A DNA stretch of 64,000 nt, from NCBI GenBank assembly GCA_030386875.1, contig CM059571.1, positions 30,684,355 through 30,748,354 of the forward strand, written 5' to 3'. Below the pieces are notes generated by a model. It was not told where the DNA came from and did no database searches. It was given only the letters and a program-made list of their open reading frames with translations. Origin of the DNA: Morinoia aosen (Eukaryota; Arthropoda; Malacostraca; Amphipoda; Talitridae). Below, piece by piece: positions 19,752 through 30,734 of the stretch. Made by a program: the position numbers and the translations under genes. Each line of letters starts with the position of its first letter. Positions within the stretch are counted from its first letter, which is position 1.

Positions 19752-22706
19752 AGTGATCAAATTGAATATGAAGCTGAAATCACAAACAATGAACGCGGCA
19801 ATAAAGACCTAGAGACGAATACTAAATGCCCTGCTAGACCTAAAAAATGCAATAACTCCACTAAAGATCTGCCTATTGAGGTAAATAATATCAAAATATT
19901 GCACATAAATGCCCGCAGCCTCAATGGTAAAATGGATGACGTACGAGTAATGTTGATCACTAACGATATCGATATTTTATGCGTGTCTGAAACATGGTTC
20001 GATTCACGAGTCGAAAGCTCATATCTCAGCATTACCGGGTACAAATTGTACCGTTATGACGGAGTCAAGAGTAAGAGAGGTAGCGGTTCATGCATTTTCG
20101 TCAAAGATGTCTACTCTACATCCTTAGTTCCGATAAAAGAAAAATGCGAAGACATAGAAATGGTTTGGCTCAATGTTCAAGTAAAAAAACACAAGTCTTT
20201 CATTATCGGCAGTCTTTACAGACATCCGTCAGCATCTCTTCGTCCAACATTAGATTTCATTGAAAATACGCTTAGATCAATCTCTGCAGCCAAAAAGTTT
20301 TTCTATGTTTTCGGAGATTTTAACGTGGATCTGACAAATAAAAACAATCAGCTAAGCAAGATGCTGCACAGACTTAATCTTTCTCAAATGGTCCAAGAAC
20401 CAACGCGAATTACCAACACTTCTAAAACTCTTCTTGACCTAGCAATTACCAACAATCCCCAAGCAGTACTCAGCACAGAAATCTTACCGTCCTTTTCTGA
20501 TCACCATTCTGTAGAATGCCAAATCAATATTGCAAAAGAGAAACAGAAATCTAGTTACATTACATATCGCATGAAAAACCACTACTCCCCTGAAATATTT
20601 CAAGAAAAGCTATCAGACAGATGGAGTGAATTTCAAGGCATGGAAAACACCGATGATGTCAATCTACAAGTTTCGCTTTTCAACGAAAATTTCGTATCAG
20701 CTCTTAACGAATGCGCACCTTTCACTACGAAGAAAGTGAAGCCAAGAATTTCTAAATGGATAACAGATGAGATAAAACATTTGAGCAGAGCTAAAAGAAA
20801 TTTGCAGCGTGAGTACAAACTGAATAAATCAGACAGTACGCGTCGAAAATTATATAAAGATCATGAGAAGATCCTACGAAGAAAAGTTAAGGAAGCAAAA
20901 CGGGACTACTTCCACAAAGAACTCTTGGCGGCAAAACAAAACCCTAAAAGAACTTGGGAAATCATTAGAGAAGCTGCTCAGTATAAAAATTCAGACTGCA
21001 AAAGCACTTTTGACAACCCCTCAGAAATGGCGAATGACTTTAACACTTTCTTCTCAAAAGTTGGCGAAGATGTTTTCAATGAAGTATCCAGGACAGTTTC
21101 AGACACATCTACAGAGGCAAATCTGAGCGATGTTTCATCCCCAAATAGTAGCAACAAGTGGAGACCAAAGCCAGTTAGCGTCATAGAGATACGAAAAATC
21201 TTATACTCACTAAAGAATACTAAAGCGACTGGACATGATGGCATAAGCCTCCAACATATAAAAGACAGCTTCCCTGTCACAGCACCCTTTATTCGCTTGA
21301 TAATAATTACATCTATAGTCACAAACAAGTTTCCCGATCAATGGAAACTATCCATAATTAAGCCATTACATAAATCTGGTGATATCGACATAGCGTCAAA
21401 CTACAGACCAATCAGTCTCCTGCCTGTTATGTCCAAAATATTAGAAAAAGTAATAACAAACCAGCTCTCGTCTTACATAGACGAGTCACATCTACTACAT
21501 CGCAATCAATATGCTTACAGGAGGAATACCAGTACTCAGGACGCCCTGTTAAACATAACAGAAAAAATTTACAATGATATTGACCAAAAAAAATTAACTC
21601 TCTTACTATTGCTTGATCTCTCCAAAGCTTTCGACAGTGTTGAGCATAAGAAACTTCTACAAAAAATTTCAAACCTCAGAATAGACACTCAGTGGTTTGA
21701 AAGCTACCTACGAAACCGTTCTCATGCAGTGTGCTTGAATAACAAAATGTCATCATTCATACCAAATAACTTTGGCGTTCCTCAAGGTTCAATCATCGGC
21801 CCACTCCTATTTTCAATTTTCATCAACGATTTCCCCACCATGCCGGCAAACACAAAAATCTCAATGTATGCTGATGACGTACAAATTGCCATGACAAGCT
21901 CAACAGCGGATTTAACAGAAACACAAGCCAACGCTGAAAACCTTCTGAGAAATCTGAAATTGTGGTATGACCAAAATGGCCTCAAACTTAACGCAAGTAA
22001 AACGCAATGCATTATTTTTGGTTCACAGAATGCGACTGAAAATTTACCACCATTCCAGCTAACATTTGGAGACGATACAATTAAACCAGTCGATAAGGTT
22101 AAAAATCTGGGTGTTTGGTTTGACAAAAATATGACTTTCAATTCACACGTCGAAACAATGTGCAACAAAATTAACGGAACCTTAATGTTCTTTCATCGTA
22201 TAAAGAACACACTTGACGAAAAATCTAGATTATTAGTGATTCAGTCTCTAGTTTTATCGCGTCTGGACTACTGCAGTCTTGTGTGGGGAGACTTACCTAA
22301 ATGTCGTCAGGAAGAGTTGCAAAAATGTGTAAACTTCGCCGCCAAAGTGGTATGCAAAGGAAATTTCAATAAATACGATCATGTCACCCCTCTTTTAAGA
22401 AAACTCGACTGGATCCCTATACCGAACAGATTCATGATCCAGAAAGCTCGACGAGTATTCTCCTCTCTGTACCTCCCCCAAAGTAATGCAGAGGTGGTAA
22501 AATTTTTTCCATCTAATATCCCAAACGAAAGACCAAACCGGAGGAACGATGTTTTAGTCAGTTACCGTTCATCTAACGTGGGACAAAAAGCTCTCTCAGT
22601 TTCTGGAGCTTTTTTGTGGAACAAGCTTCCCCAGCATATCAAAAACTCAAAAACTGGAAAAGAATTTAGAGTAAATGTGTCACGTCATTTTGCATCTCTG
22701 TCATAG
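19743..22706 (+). CDS. LINE ORF2: apurinic-type endonuclease plus reverse transcriptase
   Basis: The frame is open from the codon after the ORF1 TGA to TAG 22704-22706 (987 codons). A 50-residue polar linker leads to the endonuclease from about 19896: ILHINARSL, VSETW, GSLYRHPS, GDFNVD and SDHHS carry the expected Asn, Glu, Tyr/Arg, Asp/Asn and Asp-His residues. The RT follows with LYSLKNTKATGHDGIS, NYRPISLLP, LLLDLSKAFDSV, GVPQGSIIGPLLF, MYADDVQI (catalytic pair at about 21869-21877) and a LGVWFD thumb region. A C-terminal extension of about 200 residues contains SRLDYCSLVWG. All key residues appear intact. The protein would nick target DNA and prime reverse transcription there. There is no in-frame ATG before the endonuclease, so expression probably depends on translation of ORF1. 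Confidence 0.93.
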   Translation, partial: LNNSDQIEYEAEITNNERGNKDLETNTKCPARPKKCNNSTKDLPIEVNNIKILHINARSLNGKMDDVRVMLITNDIDILCVSETWFDSRVESSYLSITGYKLYRYDGVKSKRGSGSCIFVKDVYSTSLVPIKEKCEDIEMVWLNVQVKKHKSFIIGSLYRHPSASLRPTLDFIENTLRSISAAKKFFYVFGDFNVDLTNKNNQLSKMLHRLNLSQMVQEPTRITNTSKTLLDLAITNNPQAVLSTEILPSFSDHHSVECQINIAKEKQKSSYITYRMKNHYSPEIFQEKLSDRWSEFQGMENTDDVNLQVSLFNENFVSALNECAPFTTKKVKPRISKWITDEIKHLSRAKRNLQREYKLNKSDSTRRKLYKDHEKILRRKVKEAKRDYFHKELLAAKQNPKRTWEIIREAAQYKNSDCKSTFDNPSEMANDFNTFFSKVGEDVFNEVSRTVSDTSTEANLSDVSSPNSSNKWRPKPVSVIEIRKILYSLKNTKATGHDGISLQHIKDSFPVTAPFIRLIIITSIVTNKFPDQWKLSIIKPLHKSGDIDIASNYRPISLLPVMSKILEKVITNQLSSYIDESHLLHRNQYAYRRNTSTQDALLNITEKIYNDIDQKKLTLLLLLDLSKAFDSVEHKKLLQKISNLRIDTQWFESYLRNRSHAVCLNNKMSSFIPNNFGVPQGSIIGPLLFSIFINDFPTMPANTKISMYADDVQIAMTSSTADLTETQANAENLLRNLKLWYDQNGLKLNASKTQCIIFGSQNATENLPPFQLTFGDDTIKPVDKVKNLGVWFDKNMTFNSHVETMCNKINGTLMFFHRIKNTLDEKSRLLVIQSLVLSRLDYCSLVWGDLPKCRQEELQKCVNFAAKVVCKGNFNKYDHVTPLLRKLDWIPIPNRFMIQKARRVFSSLYLPQSNAEVVKFFPSNIPNERPNRRNDVLVSYRSSNVGQKALSVSGAFLWNKLPQHIKNSKTGKEFRVNVSRHFASLS

Positions 22707-24134
22707 GGCCTGCAGCATCTCGGTGTGAACTTCCCATCTATCAGAAATTTTAATTTTTCCTGAAATTTATGTTAGAAATTTAGAAACTATTTCATTTTAC
22801 GTTTGCTAAGCGATTCGTATATTCATCTTACTTATTTCTGTCGACAACAATGAGCACCACAGCCGTCAGTTCAGTGCAGCAGAACGAACGTTCTTTCCAT
22901 AATATAATTAGGAGTATTTCCTCATCTTTATTTTGTTATTTCTTTCTCTTTATGTATTTAATATTTAAAGTCCGTATGACAAATATACCATGAAATACAT
23001 TTTGTGTGTACACCAATAAACAGGTTTATAGATGTGAGGGTTGTGCAAAGTTTTATAATGAATTAAATTTTTGGCTAACGTTGTCTCGCTATTTCAAAAT
23101 CATTCTCGAAGATGTTTTCAATCGATTTTCGGCTGAGCTGGGGGGAAAGGGGTTATTTAAGCATTGCATTTAGTCTTTTTATTTATTTTTTTTTCGTGCG
23201 TTCAGCGCACACTAGCACTGAACTTTCAAATCGGAAAAAACTCTAAATTTCTGTAATCAAAATTATCATTTTGGATCAAGGCCTAATCTTCCTATATGTG
23301 CCAATTTTGCGAATATTCTCCAATCAGATGGGATATCCGGCCACAATGTTACTCCATTTTCTCCCACGTACACATGTCCGTATAATGCTGAAGAGTTGTG
23401 TTGATTCTTGACTATAACCTGACTTTTCTTAAAAATTTCTGTGAAGAAATTAAAAAACAGCTCATTTTTATGTTTTTCGAAGTCTTCTCTTCCTTTTAGT
23501 TATATTTGCGAAAATTTCTTAGGATTACAGTGAGCTCAGCTGTCATTTTCTGTGTAGTAGATGGTAGGTTGCTTCTTTCTTTTATCTTATATATGTATTT
23601 TTTTTCTAATATTTTATTTTCAATAAGTATATAATAATATGTGTGTGTACGTGTGTAGGTATATATATGTATCTACATAAATAGATATACATGTTTCTAT
23701 TTCATTTCTTTGCGCAAAAACCTTTCGGTTAATATATTTGATTGCAACAGCGAAATGATTCAAAAATAGATCTATCACTTCCCCAGAGGGCGTTTCTGTG
23801 AATCGTATTAATGTCATATATAATTAATGAAATAAAGTGCAATTTGAGCATATGAATCATAGTAAAATTATCTTTCTGTCCGTATGTTGTACAAGCTATG
23901 AATTTTGATATTGAATATATGTTTGTTTACCCATTTCTACCAATATTTTGTAGATATTTGTCAATCATGAGTGGTAACCGGCTCACACTGTATCTCTATT
24001 TTATCCCATGTACCCATGTCCGCATGATGTGGTGAATATCCAGAAGACATGAAATATGTTTTTGGTGGTGATAGGGCTTTGCGTATTTTTAGTGCATAAT
24101 TTTCATTTCTCATTCAACTACCCTTGACAGAGAT
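22707..24134. other. LINE 3' UTR, then internal DNA of the LTR element
   Basis: The first ~340 bases are the LINE 3' UTR, with AATAAA at 23015-23020. I could not fix the exact LINE end. Beyond it the sequence is AT-rich without genes. CACACTAGCACTGAACTTTC (from about 23209) recurs at about 48828 next to a hairpin. Confidence 0.45.
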
Positions 24135-24572
24135 AGACTATTGGCAAGCCACGTGTGGTTTGTCTATTAGTACGCCTCGTATATTTTGTCTATTAATATG
24201 CCTCGTATGGTCTATCTATTTTGTACACCTCTGATAGCTTGTCTATTAGTACACCTCGTATAGTTTGCCTATTATTATTATGCCTCGTATGGCTTATCTA
24301 TTTGTACACCTCGGATGGTTTGTCAATTAGTACTCCTAGTATAGAACTTTTGTTAGACTACTAGCACACCACGAATGGTTTGTCTATTAGTACGCCTCGT
24401 ATATTTTGTCAATTAATATGCCTCGTATGGTCTATCTACTTGTACACCTCTGACAGTTTGTCTAATAGTACACCTCGTATAGTTTGTCTATTATTATGCC
24501 TCGTATGGCTCATCTACTTGTACACCTCGGATGGTTTGTCAATTAGTACTCCTCGTATGGAATATTTGTTTT
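24135..24572. repeat. Minisatellite with 220-bp higher-order period
   Basis: A ~30-bp unit (forms such as TTTGTCTATTAGTACACCTC followed by GTATRG) is repeated with a regular pattern of variants. The whole pattern repeats from 24135 and 24355, both at AGACTA, giving two copies of a 220-bp higher-order repeat. It lies inside the LTR element internal region. No coding function is supported. Confidence 0.8.
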
Positions 24573-24967
24573 AGGATGTCCTATATTTAAGAAACTTTTA
24601 AAAGCCAATATGTTGGCATGTATCTCATGTGACAATTTGGAAATAAACATTTTTTCTTTTCTTTTTTTTTTCTTGGCTGATGAGTAAGTTGAATCCTGGT
24701 TGTTGGGGCCGTAGAGTTTCTTCAACTTCAAATTTTTCGATGCTTATTTTAGTGTGATTAGCGTTCTATTTGTTTTTTTCTTGGCGATGTTTTTAACGAT
24801 TTCAACTGGACGCGTTTGTTTTTATTTTTAATGGCTTTTGTTTTGCGAAGAGGGGATTATTTTTATTTTTTTGGTTTTCCTAACTAGGATGCCTTTACCT
24901 TACTGTGTTGATTTTTGGTTTACGATTCTTCCCTTTGATTCATTTATTTTGTGGTTGGTAATCAATC

Positions 24968-24985
24968 ATGTATGGGGGGAAGGTG
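24968..24985 (+). promoter_or_regulatory. Polypurine tract of the large LTR element
   Basis: GGGGGGAAGG lies immediately before the 3' LTR, where the plus-strand primer of an LTR element is expected. It supports pairing this LTR with the one at 10507. Confidence 0.65.
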
Positions 24986-25222
24986 TGTATGCGCACTTTG
25001 TCCGTACATGCGTTTGTACGTATGCTAGTGCAACGCCCTGTTGCGCAGTACCGCAATGCGGTTGCTTGGTCAGCATATTGAGAATATAAAAGGACGTGCG
25101 CGGCTCTTAGAGGCGCATTTGGGCTGTGTTACTCCCCTGTACAACACCCCTACCAGTAAATCGTCGCAGTTTACCAGCGTTGTCACTACCCCTTTGGAAG
25201 TTATAACCCTTCGGGCGTTACA
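24986..25222 (+). repeat. 3' LTR of the large LTR element
   Basis: It is a direct repeat of 10507-10742 with about ten differences. TATAAAAG is at 25085-25092. It is followed by TCAG (25223-25226), which also precedes the 5' LTR. Confidence 0.88.
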
Positions 25223-26147
25223 TCAGCGTTACTGGTACGACAATCTTGAATCTAGCCGTGCCGTTCAAACGAAGTGTTGACAAGTCGAGTGAAGTGCAAT
25301 GTCGTCGCCTCAAGTTAAATTACAAAGTTTTCAGTTATTTGGTGTCAGAATAATTCTAAAAAATTACCCTAGATATTTCAATGCCCTGGTTTCAATTTTA
25401 AAGAATTGATTGCGCCGAGTGGAATTGTCCAGTTAAATGTTTTTAATGTCGAATTCATGTTTGCAGCCGCCATTTCAAAAACACCGACTACCGAAGAATC
25501 CTATCGGCATTAAAGATGCACTAAGTGGTGTTGAAAACTGGTGTTGTGCTGTTGTTTTATGATCACAGGACTTTGGACCTGGAAGGTAAGAAATTGAACT
25601 TTGAATATTATTGGAATTTAATTTGAAAAGGATTGCTCATAACTGATTTTTTCCCTTGATGAAGTTGCATCTCTCTATCAAATCTTTGAAACCAGATGCA
25701 GTAGACCAGTTCAAATTCGATATGCTAGTTCCATAGGAAAATGCTGTTGACTCGCCTGAAATTTGAAGTACAAAGGAAATGAAGAAATAAATGTGCACAA
25801 ATTCCATGCTGATCAATGACATACTGCTTATTTAAAAAAAAATTTAATATCATTATAAGCTTTTCATTCCAAAAAGGTAACATAAATCTTGTGGTAGGGT
25901 GCTATCATCTCTAATAGTATCTAAATTTTTATGTGTAAATTATTCTGGAAGTAAGATGAGATGACAAATTTTACCAGGTTTACATTGAAAAAACTTCACT
26001 GGCATTGTTGAAATTTTGATCTCTCCTTTATGTTGAAATTAGCAAGTAGTAAGCTTAGAATCTGCAGTGCTCAGCATGAAAGCTAGTTTGGACTGCAGAC
26101 TGTAAAACTTGTGTACTGTATATTGGATGCATTTTCAGAATAGCTTG
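25223..26147 (+). other. Flank of the 3' LTR; possible first exon of an LTR-driven transcript
   Basis: A strong splice-donor consensus (GGAAG|GTAAGAA) lies at 25585/25586, about 490 bases after the LTR TATA box. A good acceptor (TTTGCCTTTCAG) ends at 27618, and AATAAA signals lie at 28010 and 28022. Together they could define a short two-exon, mostly non-coding transcript started from the LTR. This is inference from signals only. Confidence 0.3.
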
Positions 26148-26466
26148 ACTATGTGAGGGCCTGAGCTAAAGGTTAGGTAGGCTTACTTTTAGTTGAAATA
26201 GAATATGTTCTTGTTTTGTTACGGACCATCTTTTTTTGGTTCACTGCTGTTCTGTTTTTCAGCACCTACTACTTTCTTCTTCAGCTTTTTCTTGCTTCAT
26301 GAACTTCTTTCTTAGCTTACTGTTTTTGTGCACCTTATGCATAAATAATTCCTCCTTCCCTCAACTCCATACTAAATGGTGCCTTCCTCCTTCCTTTCTT
26401 AGAAAATTTTTGTCGTGGGTATGGGAAGCTAAAACTTTCTTATTTAATAATAATAATAATAATAAT
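26148..26466 (+). repeat. Dispersed repeat family A copy
   Basis: It contains the family core GAGCTAAAGGTTAGGTAGGC, then GTTACGGACCATCTTTTTTT, TTTTTCAGCACCTACTAC, a TTCTTCTTCA tract, TAAATGGTGCCTTCCTCCTT and a GGGAAGCTAAAAC end. It terminates in an (AAT)n tract (26446-26466), the kind of simple tail left by retroposition. Confidence 0.75.
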
Positions 26467-29400
26467 TCAGAGTAGCTCTTTTTTCTTGTGTAGCCTATCT
26501 AATCTGAAATTTTTAGATTAACTCTTTATAACTTTCTACTTTGTAGCTAAATGTGAATGTGAAAGATGACAAAAGAGATGCAAAATCTTGTCTATGATTT
26601 TCCATTGTAAAGTGCTACTTTTTATGGCAATCATCTTTTTGAAAAAAATGACACTGTTCTAAGCATAATTGGAAATGCATTGTGATAGATATCTAACTGT
26701 TCTACGCTTACCATTCATGGTGAGCTGCTATCAATATTTTTGAGATATGAGGTGCAAATTCATGCTGCTTATCATAATTTTATTGTGAGTGCTTCAAAAA
26801 TGTCATGTGAAGCAACAGAGCCATGTTTCAAAAAAGCATGTCTTATGTTTATGTCAATGATTGTATTTGTATTTTGCTCTCCTTTTATGTTTCTTAATAG
26901 AAGTAAAATGAGTCAGGTAATCCACTAAGGAATACATACAAGCAAAAATGAAATGTAGAACATTCTCCAGATTAAGGGCTGATTTCTTTACTTGTCATTT
27001 TTTATGAGTCTTACCAAATTGGTATTTGTTTTTTTAGACTTGTTTTTTTATATATAAAGCTATGTGACATTGGGATTGTTATTAAATAACACCGATAAAA
27101 TTACGTATATTACCCAACAATAACTGTTAATGAAAAATTGTGAGAACCAGCGTGAGTGTGTTACCTTGTTTGGTTGTACTTGAACCTATGTACAGTACTT
27201 CTCTGCCTTATTTGTTGTACTTGATGCTATGTTCAGTACTTCACTGCCTATTATACTTAATTTTTCCTTTTTTCTTTAATTTTTCTTTAATTTTTCCACA
27301 GCTCCTTTTTGCTCTTTTTCCCTATCACTTTCTCCCTTTTGACTCCTTGTATTTTTGCATTCTGTATTACACTATAGTTTATCATTGCCTCCATTTCCTT
27401 GTGTATGCATCTCAATATTGCTTCATATTCAGCATCATCTCTCTGTACAGCTGAACCTTTTTATTAAATACTCTCACCTGCATCTTGATTCATCATATTT
27501 CCAGTGACAAATTTCAATCTGTACTCCTACTACCAACTTAAATGTGTGCTTATTGAGCCAGAAACAAATTCAAAAACTGCTAACTTGAGAAATTCACTAA
27601 TTTTTATTTGCCTTTCAGGTACCGGATGAAACTGAAATAATTTCAACGTCATCAAGGTGGATGAAGAGAAGCTAAAAGATGCTGCCGCTAGATCTCCGGT
27701 TACCTCGTCATGAAAACAGACATGCATCACCAACAGCTGAAGAAATTCTTCGACTCACTGCACTATAAGTTGTTCCATTTTCAGTGAGCAAGTTTCCTGT
27801 TTCCATCTTTTTGTGTCATTTCAAAAGCATATTCGGTCTGTTGACCTGTACAAGGGACTTGAATTGTGTAGTAAATCTTTCGTGCTATTATTTTTATAAG
27901 AGGCTCTCGCAGTATCTGTTGAATCAAATCAGCCACTTACTAGGCTTCAGCAAAAATGTTTGTGAATTAATTCAAGTAACTGCCCTAAACATCCCACCTA
28001 CTGTTCCAAAATAAAAATGTAAATAAAGTTTTTCTTCAGATGTAGAACATTATAGTCAATCAGAGCTTGCAATAAAGCTCTGCAGGGTACCTTTTCTGTG
28101 ATCACAAGTGATTCACTGCACTTTTCTCCTGAGTCCTTGTTCTCATGTTCTAGGGTGATATATAATAAATTTTGTTGTATCACATTATTCAGTTTATTTT
28201 AGATTGTTTCTAGATTTTAAACCGTTTTTTACATGGGTGTAGGCTGCTGGCAATAGTGTTATGGACACATTGGGCGGATATGTTGCAGAGCAGTTGTTTG
28301 AATGCACTTCTGTATTCACAGTTAATTTATGCCTATAGTTCCGTTATTTCATTAGAATCAATTACGTGCTATTTACCGTTTCCTCCTGTAAAACCCATAA
28401 CTTCCCCGTTGCTGTATGTACAACAACACTTCATACATTCCGATTGAAATATAACAAAGCTTAATTTTAGTGTTAGTGTTACTCACTCAACTACTCAGCG
28501 GTAAGCCAAATTAACACGCAAAAAAATGATTGAGATGAGGTAAAATTTCTCTGTGTGATACAATTTGTGTCTCTCATTTGGTAGCCAAGGGGAGCCAGTA
28601 AGTTTGGACTTAAAAGTAAACTTATGTTTGTGTTTTCTGGATGGCCTGGTGCCATTCCTGTCTGCTGTGGCCAAACTTGAGACATTTAGTCGGGCAAGCT
28701 GAGTCTCATCATTCTGTCCGAGGCACCATACAACCTACATTTGTACAAATATCTGCGCCCTACTCGCTCTCAGCTAAGAAAGTGGTGTTAATTAAAGTCC
28801 TAATGACTGTTAATGAACAACCACTTAGTCTTCGACTTGTGCTAGCCTTATTTTGTTAGTGTCAGATGAATTTGAGGCTTTGATGTGTTATATTGTATCA
28901 AGCGTGTGATAAACCTTTTTTCTCTGTCTGTTTATAATTCAAGGCTGTGAACTATTATGTCGTTCAATCTCGTCTCGCTTAAAACCCATTAACGGATGGT
29001 AGTGCAAGGTTTATTTGTTGATTTGGTTCGGTGCATTGCTAGGGTGAAGCGTTATAAATAAGCATTACTATCTACGCGCTACACATATTTGTTATCCTTG
29101 TTTTCTTCTCGTTATTGGAATTCAGCAAAAAAAATAGGATGTACTCATTGAAACCTTTGCATTCTTATGACACATTCATTGTTTTGGTTTCGAAATGAAT
29201 TATTTGATAAACTTAAGACTGGCTGTGAAAATACACACTTAACTAGAGTTATGCTTACCTTTCAAGTTTTTGCATTCCACTGCTTATGTTGGAATAGATA
29301 CATTTCCCGGCAGTCTCTACAAAGTTAACATACATTTTAAAAAGTTATCTGGAGTGTTGTCTTGTTATTAAACAACGCAGTTTGCTTCTGAGCGTGCCGA

Positions 29401-29606
29401 TGAATTTACTTCTGCTTATTGATGATCATACAATTGGGTGTAAAAACTATTTAACCGTTTTGAATGATTGATTTGGAGCATGCATCCAATAATTGGTGAA
29501 AGATGCGTCGTAGGCTTCCCACTCGCACTGAGCTAGAAGAAACGGTACCCAAATAGTAAGTTTGACGTGAACTGGTCTTTCTAATGTTTATCTCTATAGT
29601 CTATTA
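26467..29606. other. Non-coding interval
   Basis: No gene is recognised in this 3.1 kb. It holds the acceptor-like site at 27618, a short open piece at about 27640-27711 (VDEEKLKDAAARSPV) and tandem AATAAA signals at 28010-28027. A pyrimidine-rich tract lies at about 27240-27450. The pieces do not form a convincing gene. Confidence 0.4.
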
Positions 29607-29609
29607 TCA

Positions 29610-29920
29610 ATGTGGGGGCCCAAGCTAAAGGTTAGGTAGGCTTTCCTTTTGTCAAAATAACATAGGTTTTTGTTTTGTTACGGACCATCTTTTTTTGGTT
29701 CACTGCTGTCCTGTTTTTTCAGCACCTACTACATTCTTCTTCAACTTGGATCTTGTTTCATGAAATTCTTTTTCATCTTACTGTTTCTATGCCCTTTCTG
29801 CATAGATTCCGCGTTCCCAAATCCATACTAAATGGTGCTTTTTTCCTTCCACCCTTTGGATCTTATTTGTTGAGGTTAAGGAGGCTTAATTAAACTAACT
29901 AATAATCTAATCTATAGTCT
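29610..29920 (+). repeat. Dispersed repeat family A copy
   Basis: It carries the same motif series as at 26148: CAAGCTAAAGGTTAGGTAGGC, GTTACGGACCATC, a CAGCACCTACTAC block, TAAATGGTGC, then GAGGCTTAATTAAACTAAC and a TAATCTAATC tail. Confidence 0.75.
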
Positions 29921-30002
29921 GTTATGCTACATTTTTTCCTTTTTGAATTTAACAGTTCATTATTTTTATTTAATACTTCTTTACTTACTGGTATGCCCCT
30001 CA

Positions 30003-30362
30003 CTCAGGGTGTACAACTATTGTATCTGTGGGAATTAACTTTCCTAGGGGGACTATGTGAGGGCCCGAGCTAAACTTTAGGTAGGCTTCCTTTTTGTTGA
30101 AATGGAATACGTTTTGTTTTGTTGCGGACCATTTTTTTAAATTCACTCATCCCTTGTTTTTCAGCTCCTTCTACTTTCTTTTTCAACTTTTTCTTGTTTC
30201 ATGAACTTCTTTCTTAGCTTACTATTAATGTGCACCTTGTGCATAGATTCCGCGTTCCATAAACTCTATAATAAATGGTGCCTTTCTCCTTCCTCTCTTG
30301 AAACAGCTTTGTCGTGGTTAAGGGAGGCTAAAACTTTCTTATATAATAATGATAATAACTTA
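30003..30362 (+). repeat. Dispersed repeat family A copy, near full length
   Basis: This copy shows the 5' part, CACTCAGGGTGTACAACTAT TG followed by a GTATCTGTGGG block and GTGAGGGCCCGAGCTAAAC, through to GGGAGGCTAAAAC and an AATAATGATAA tail. Length is about 360 bp. Confidence 0.75.
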
Positions 30363-30734
30363 CTGTTATGCAGAGCACGAGTCCTGATGTTTGAAGATAG
30401 CGCTTGTGCACTATAGGAGGGCTGCCGTTTGCGCTCTGTGATGTTTAGCAAGTCATTATGTACGACTAGTCCTACCGAGATTTGAATGCTCAGTTTTATG
30501 TTGTTTTGGATGTACATTTCGAAATTTATTAGCCGGAAAATGTTGAACGTGCCTTGAGTGGACGGTGGTGTACCAATTATTGTTTTTGATGAAAAAACAA
30601 GTTTATCTAATTCAGTATCGTCAAGAGTTTACGTAACATCGAGATATTAGAAACAAAATATATCTTTAAGTAATAGGAGTATTTATTCAGGGACGAGTTG
30701 TTGGCTCATATTTTGTTCCCATCCTTATAGAACA

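Larger units (their letters stand above)
15690..23050 (+). mobile_element. Full-length CR1/L2/jockey-type LINE, coding capacity apparently intact
   Basis: About 7.3 kb, consisting of tandem 5' monomers, ORF1, ORF2 (endonuclease plus reverse transcriptase) and a short 3' UTR with AATAAA at 23015-23020. No frameshift is seen over 5.5 kb; the only interruption is the TGA between ORF1 and ORF2. It is inserted into the LTR element, so it is younger than that insertion. The clade is judged from RT motif style (YRPISLL, GVPQGSIIGPLLF, YADD) and is uncertain. The exact ends and target duplication were not determined. Confidence 0.82.
10507..25222 (+). mobile_element. Large LTR element without recognisable gag/pol (LARD-like), hosting a nested LINE
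   Basis: Two direct repeats of 236 and 237 bp (10507-10742 and 24986-25222) begin with TG and end with CA and are about 95% alike. They are flanked outside by the same four bases, TCAG (10503-10506 and 25223-25226). Inside, a TGGTGGCGAGACAAGTGA primer-binding-like sequence follows the first LTR by one base, and a GGGGGGAAGG polypurine tract lies just before the second. These signs together support one insertion. Removing the LINE (about 15.7-23.05 kb) leaves roughly 7 kb of internal DNA in which I find no gag, protease, RT or integrase. It therefore looks non-autonomous. Confidence 0.8.

Noticed and set aside
19753-19782. Stimulatory stem-loop after the TGA-CTA stop
   Set aside because: Only 5 bp with a 20-base loop; too weak to claim as a readthrough stimulator, mentioned only as a possibility.
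27140-27454. 104-codon hydrophobic frame
   Set aside because: T-rich DNA gives Leu/Phe/Tyr codons by chance; no domain, repeated across other T-rich stretches.
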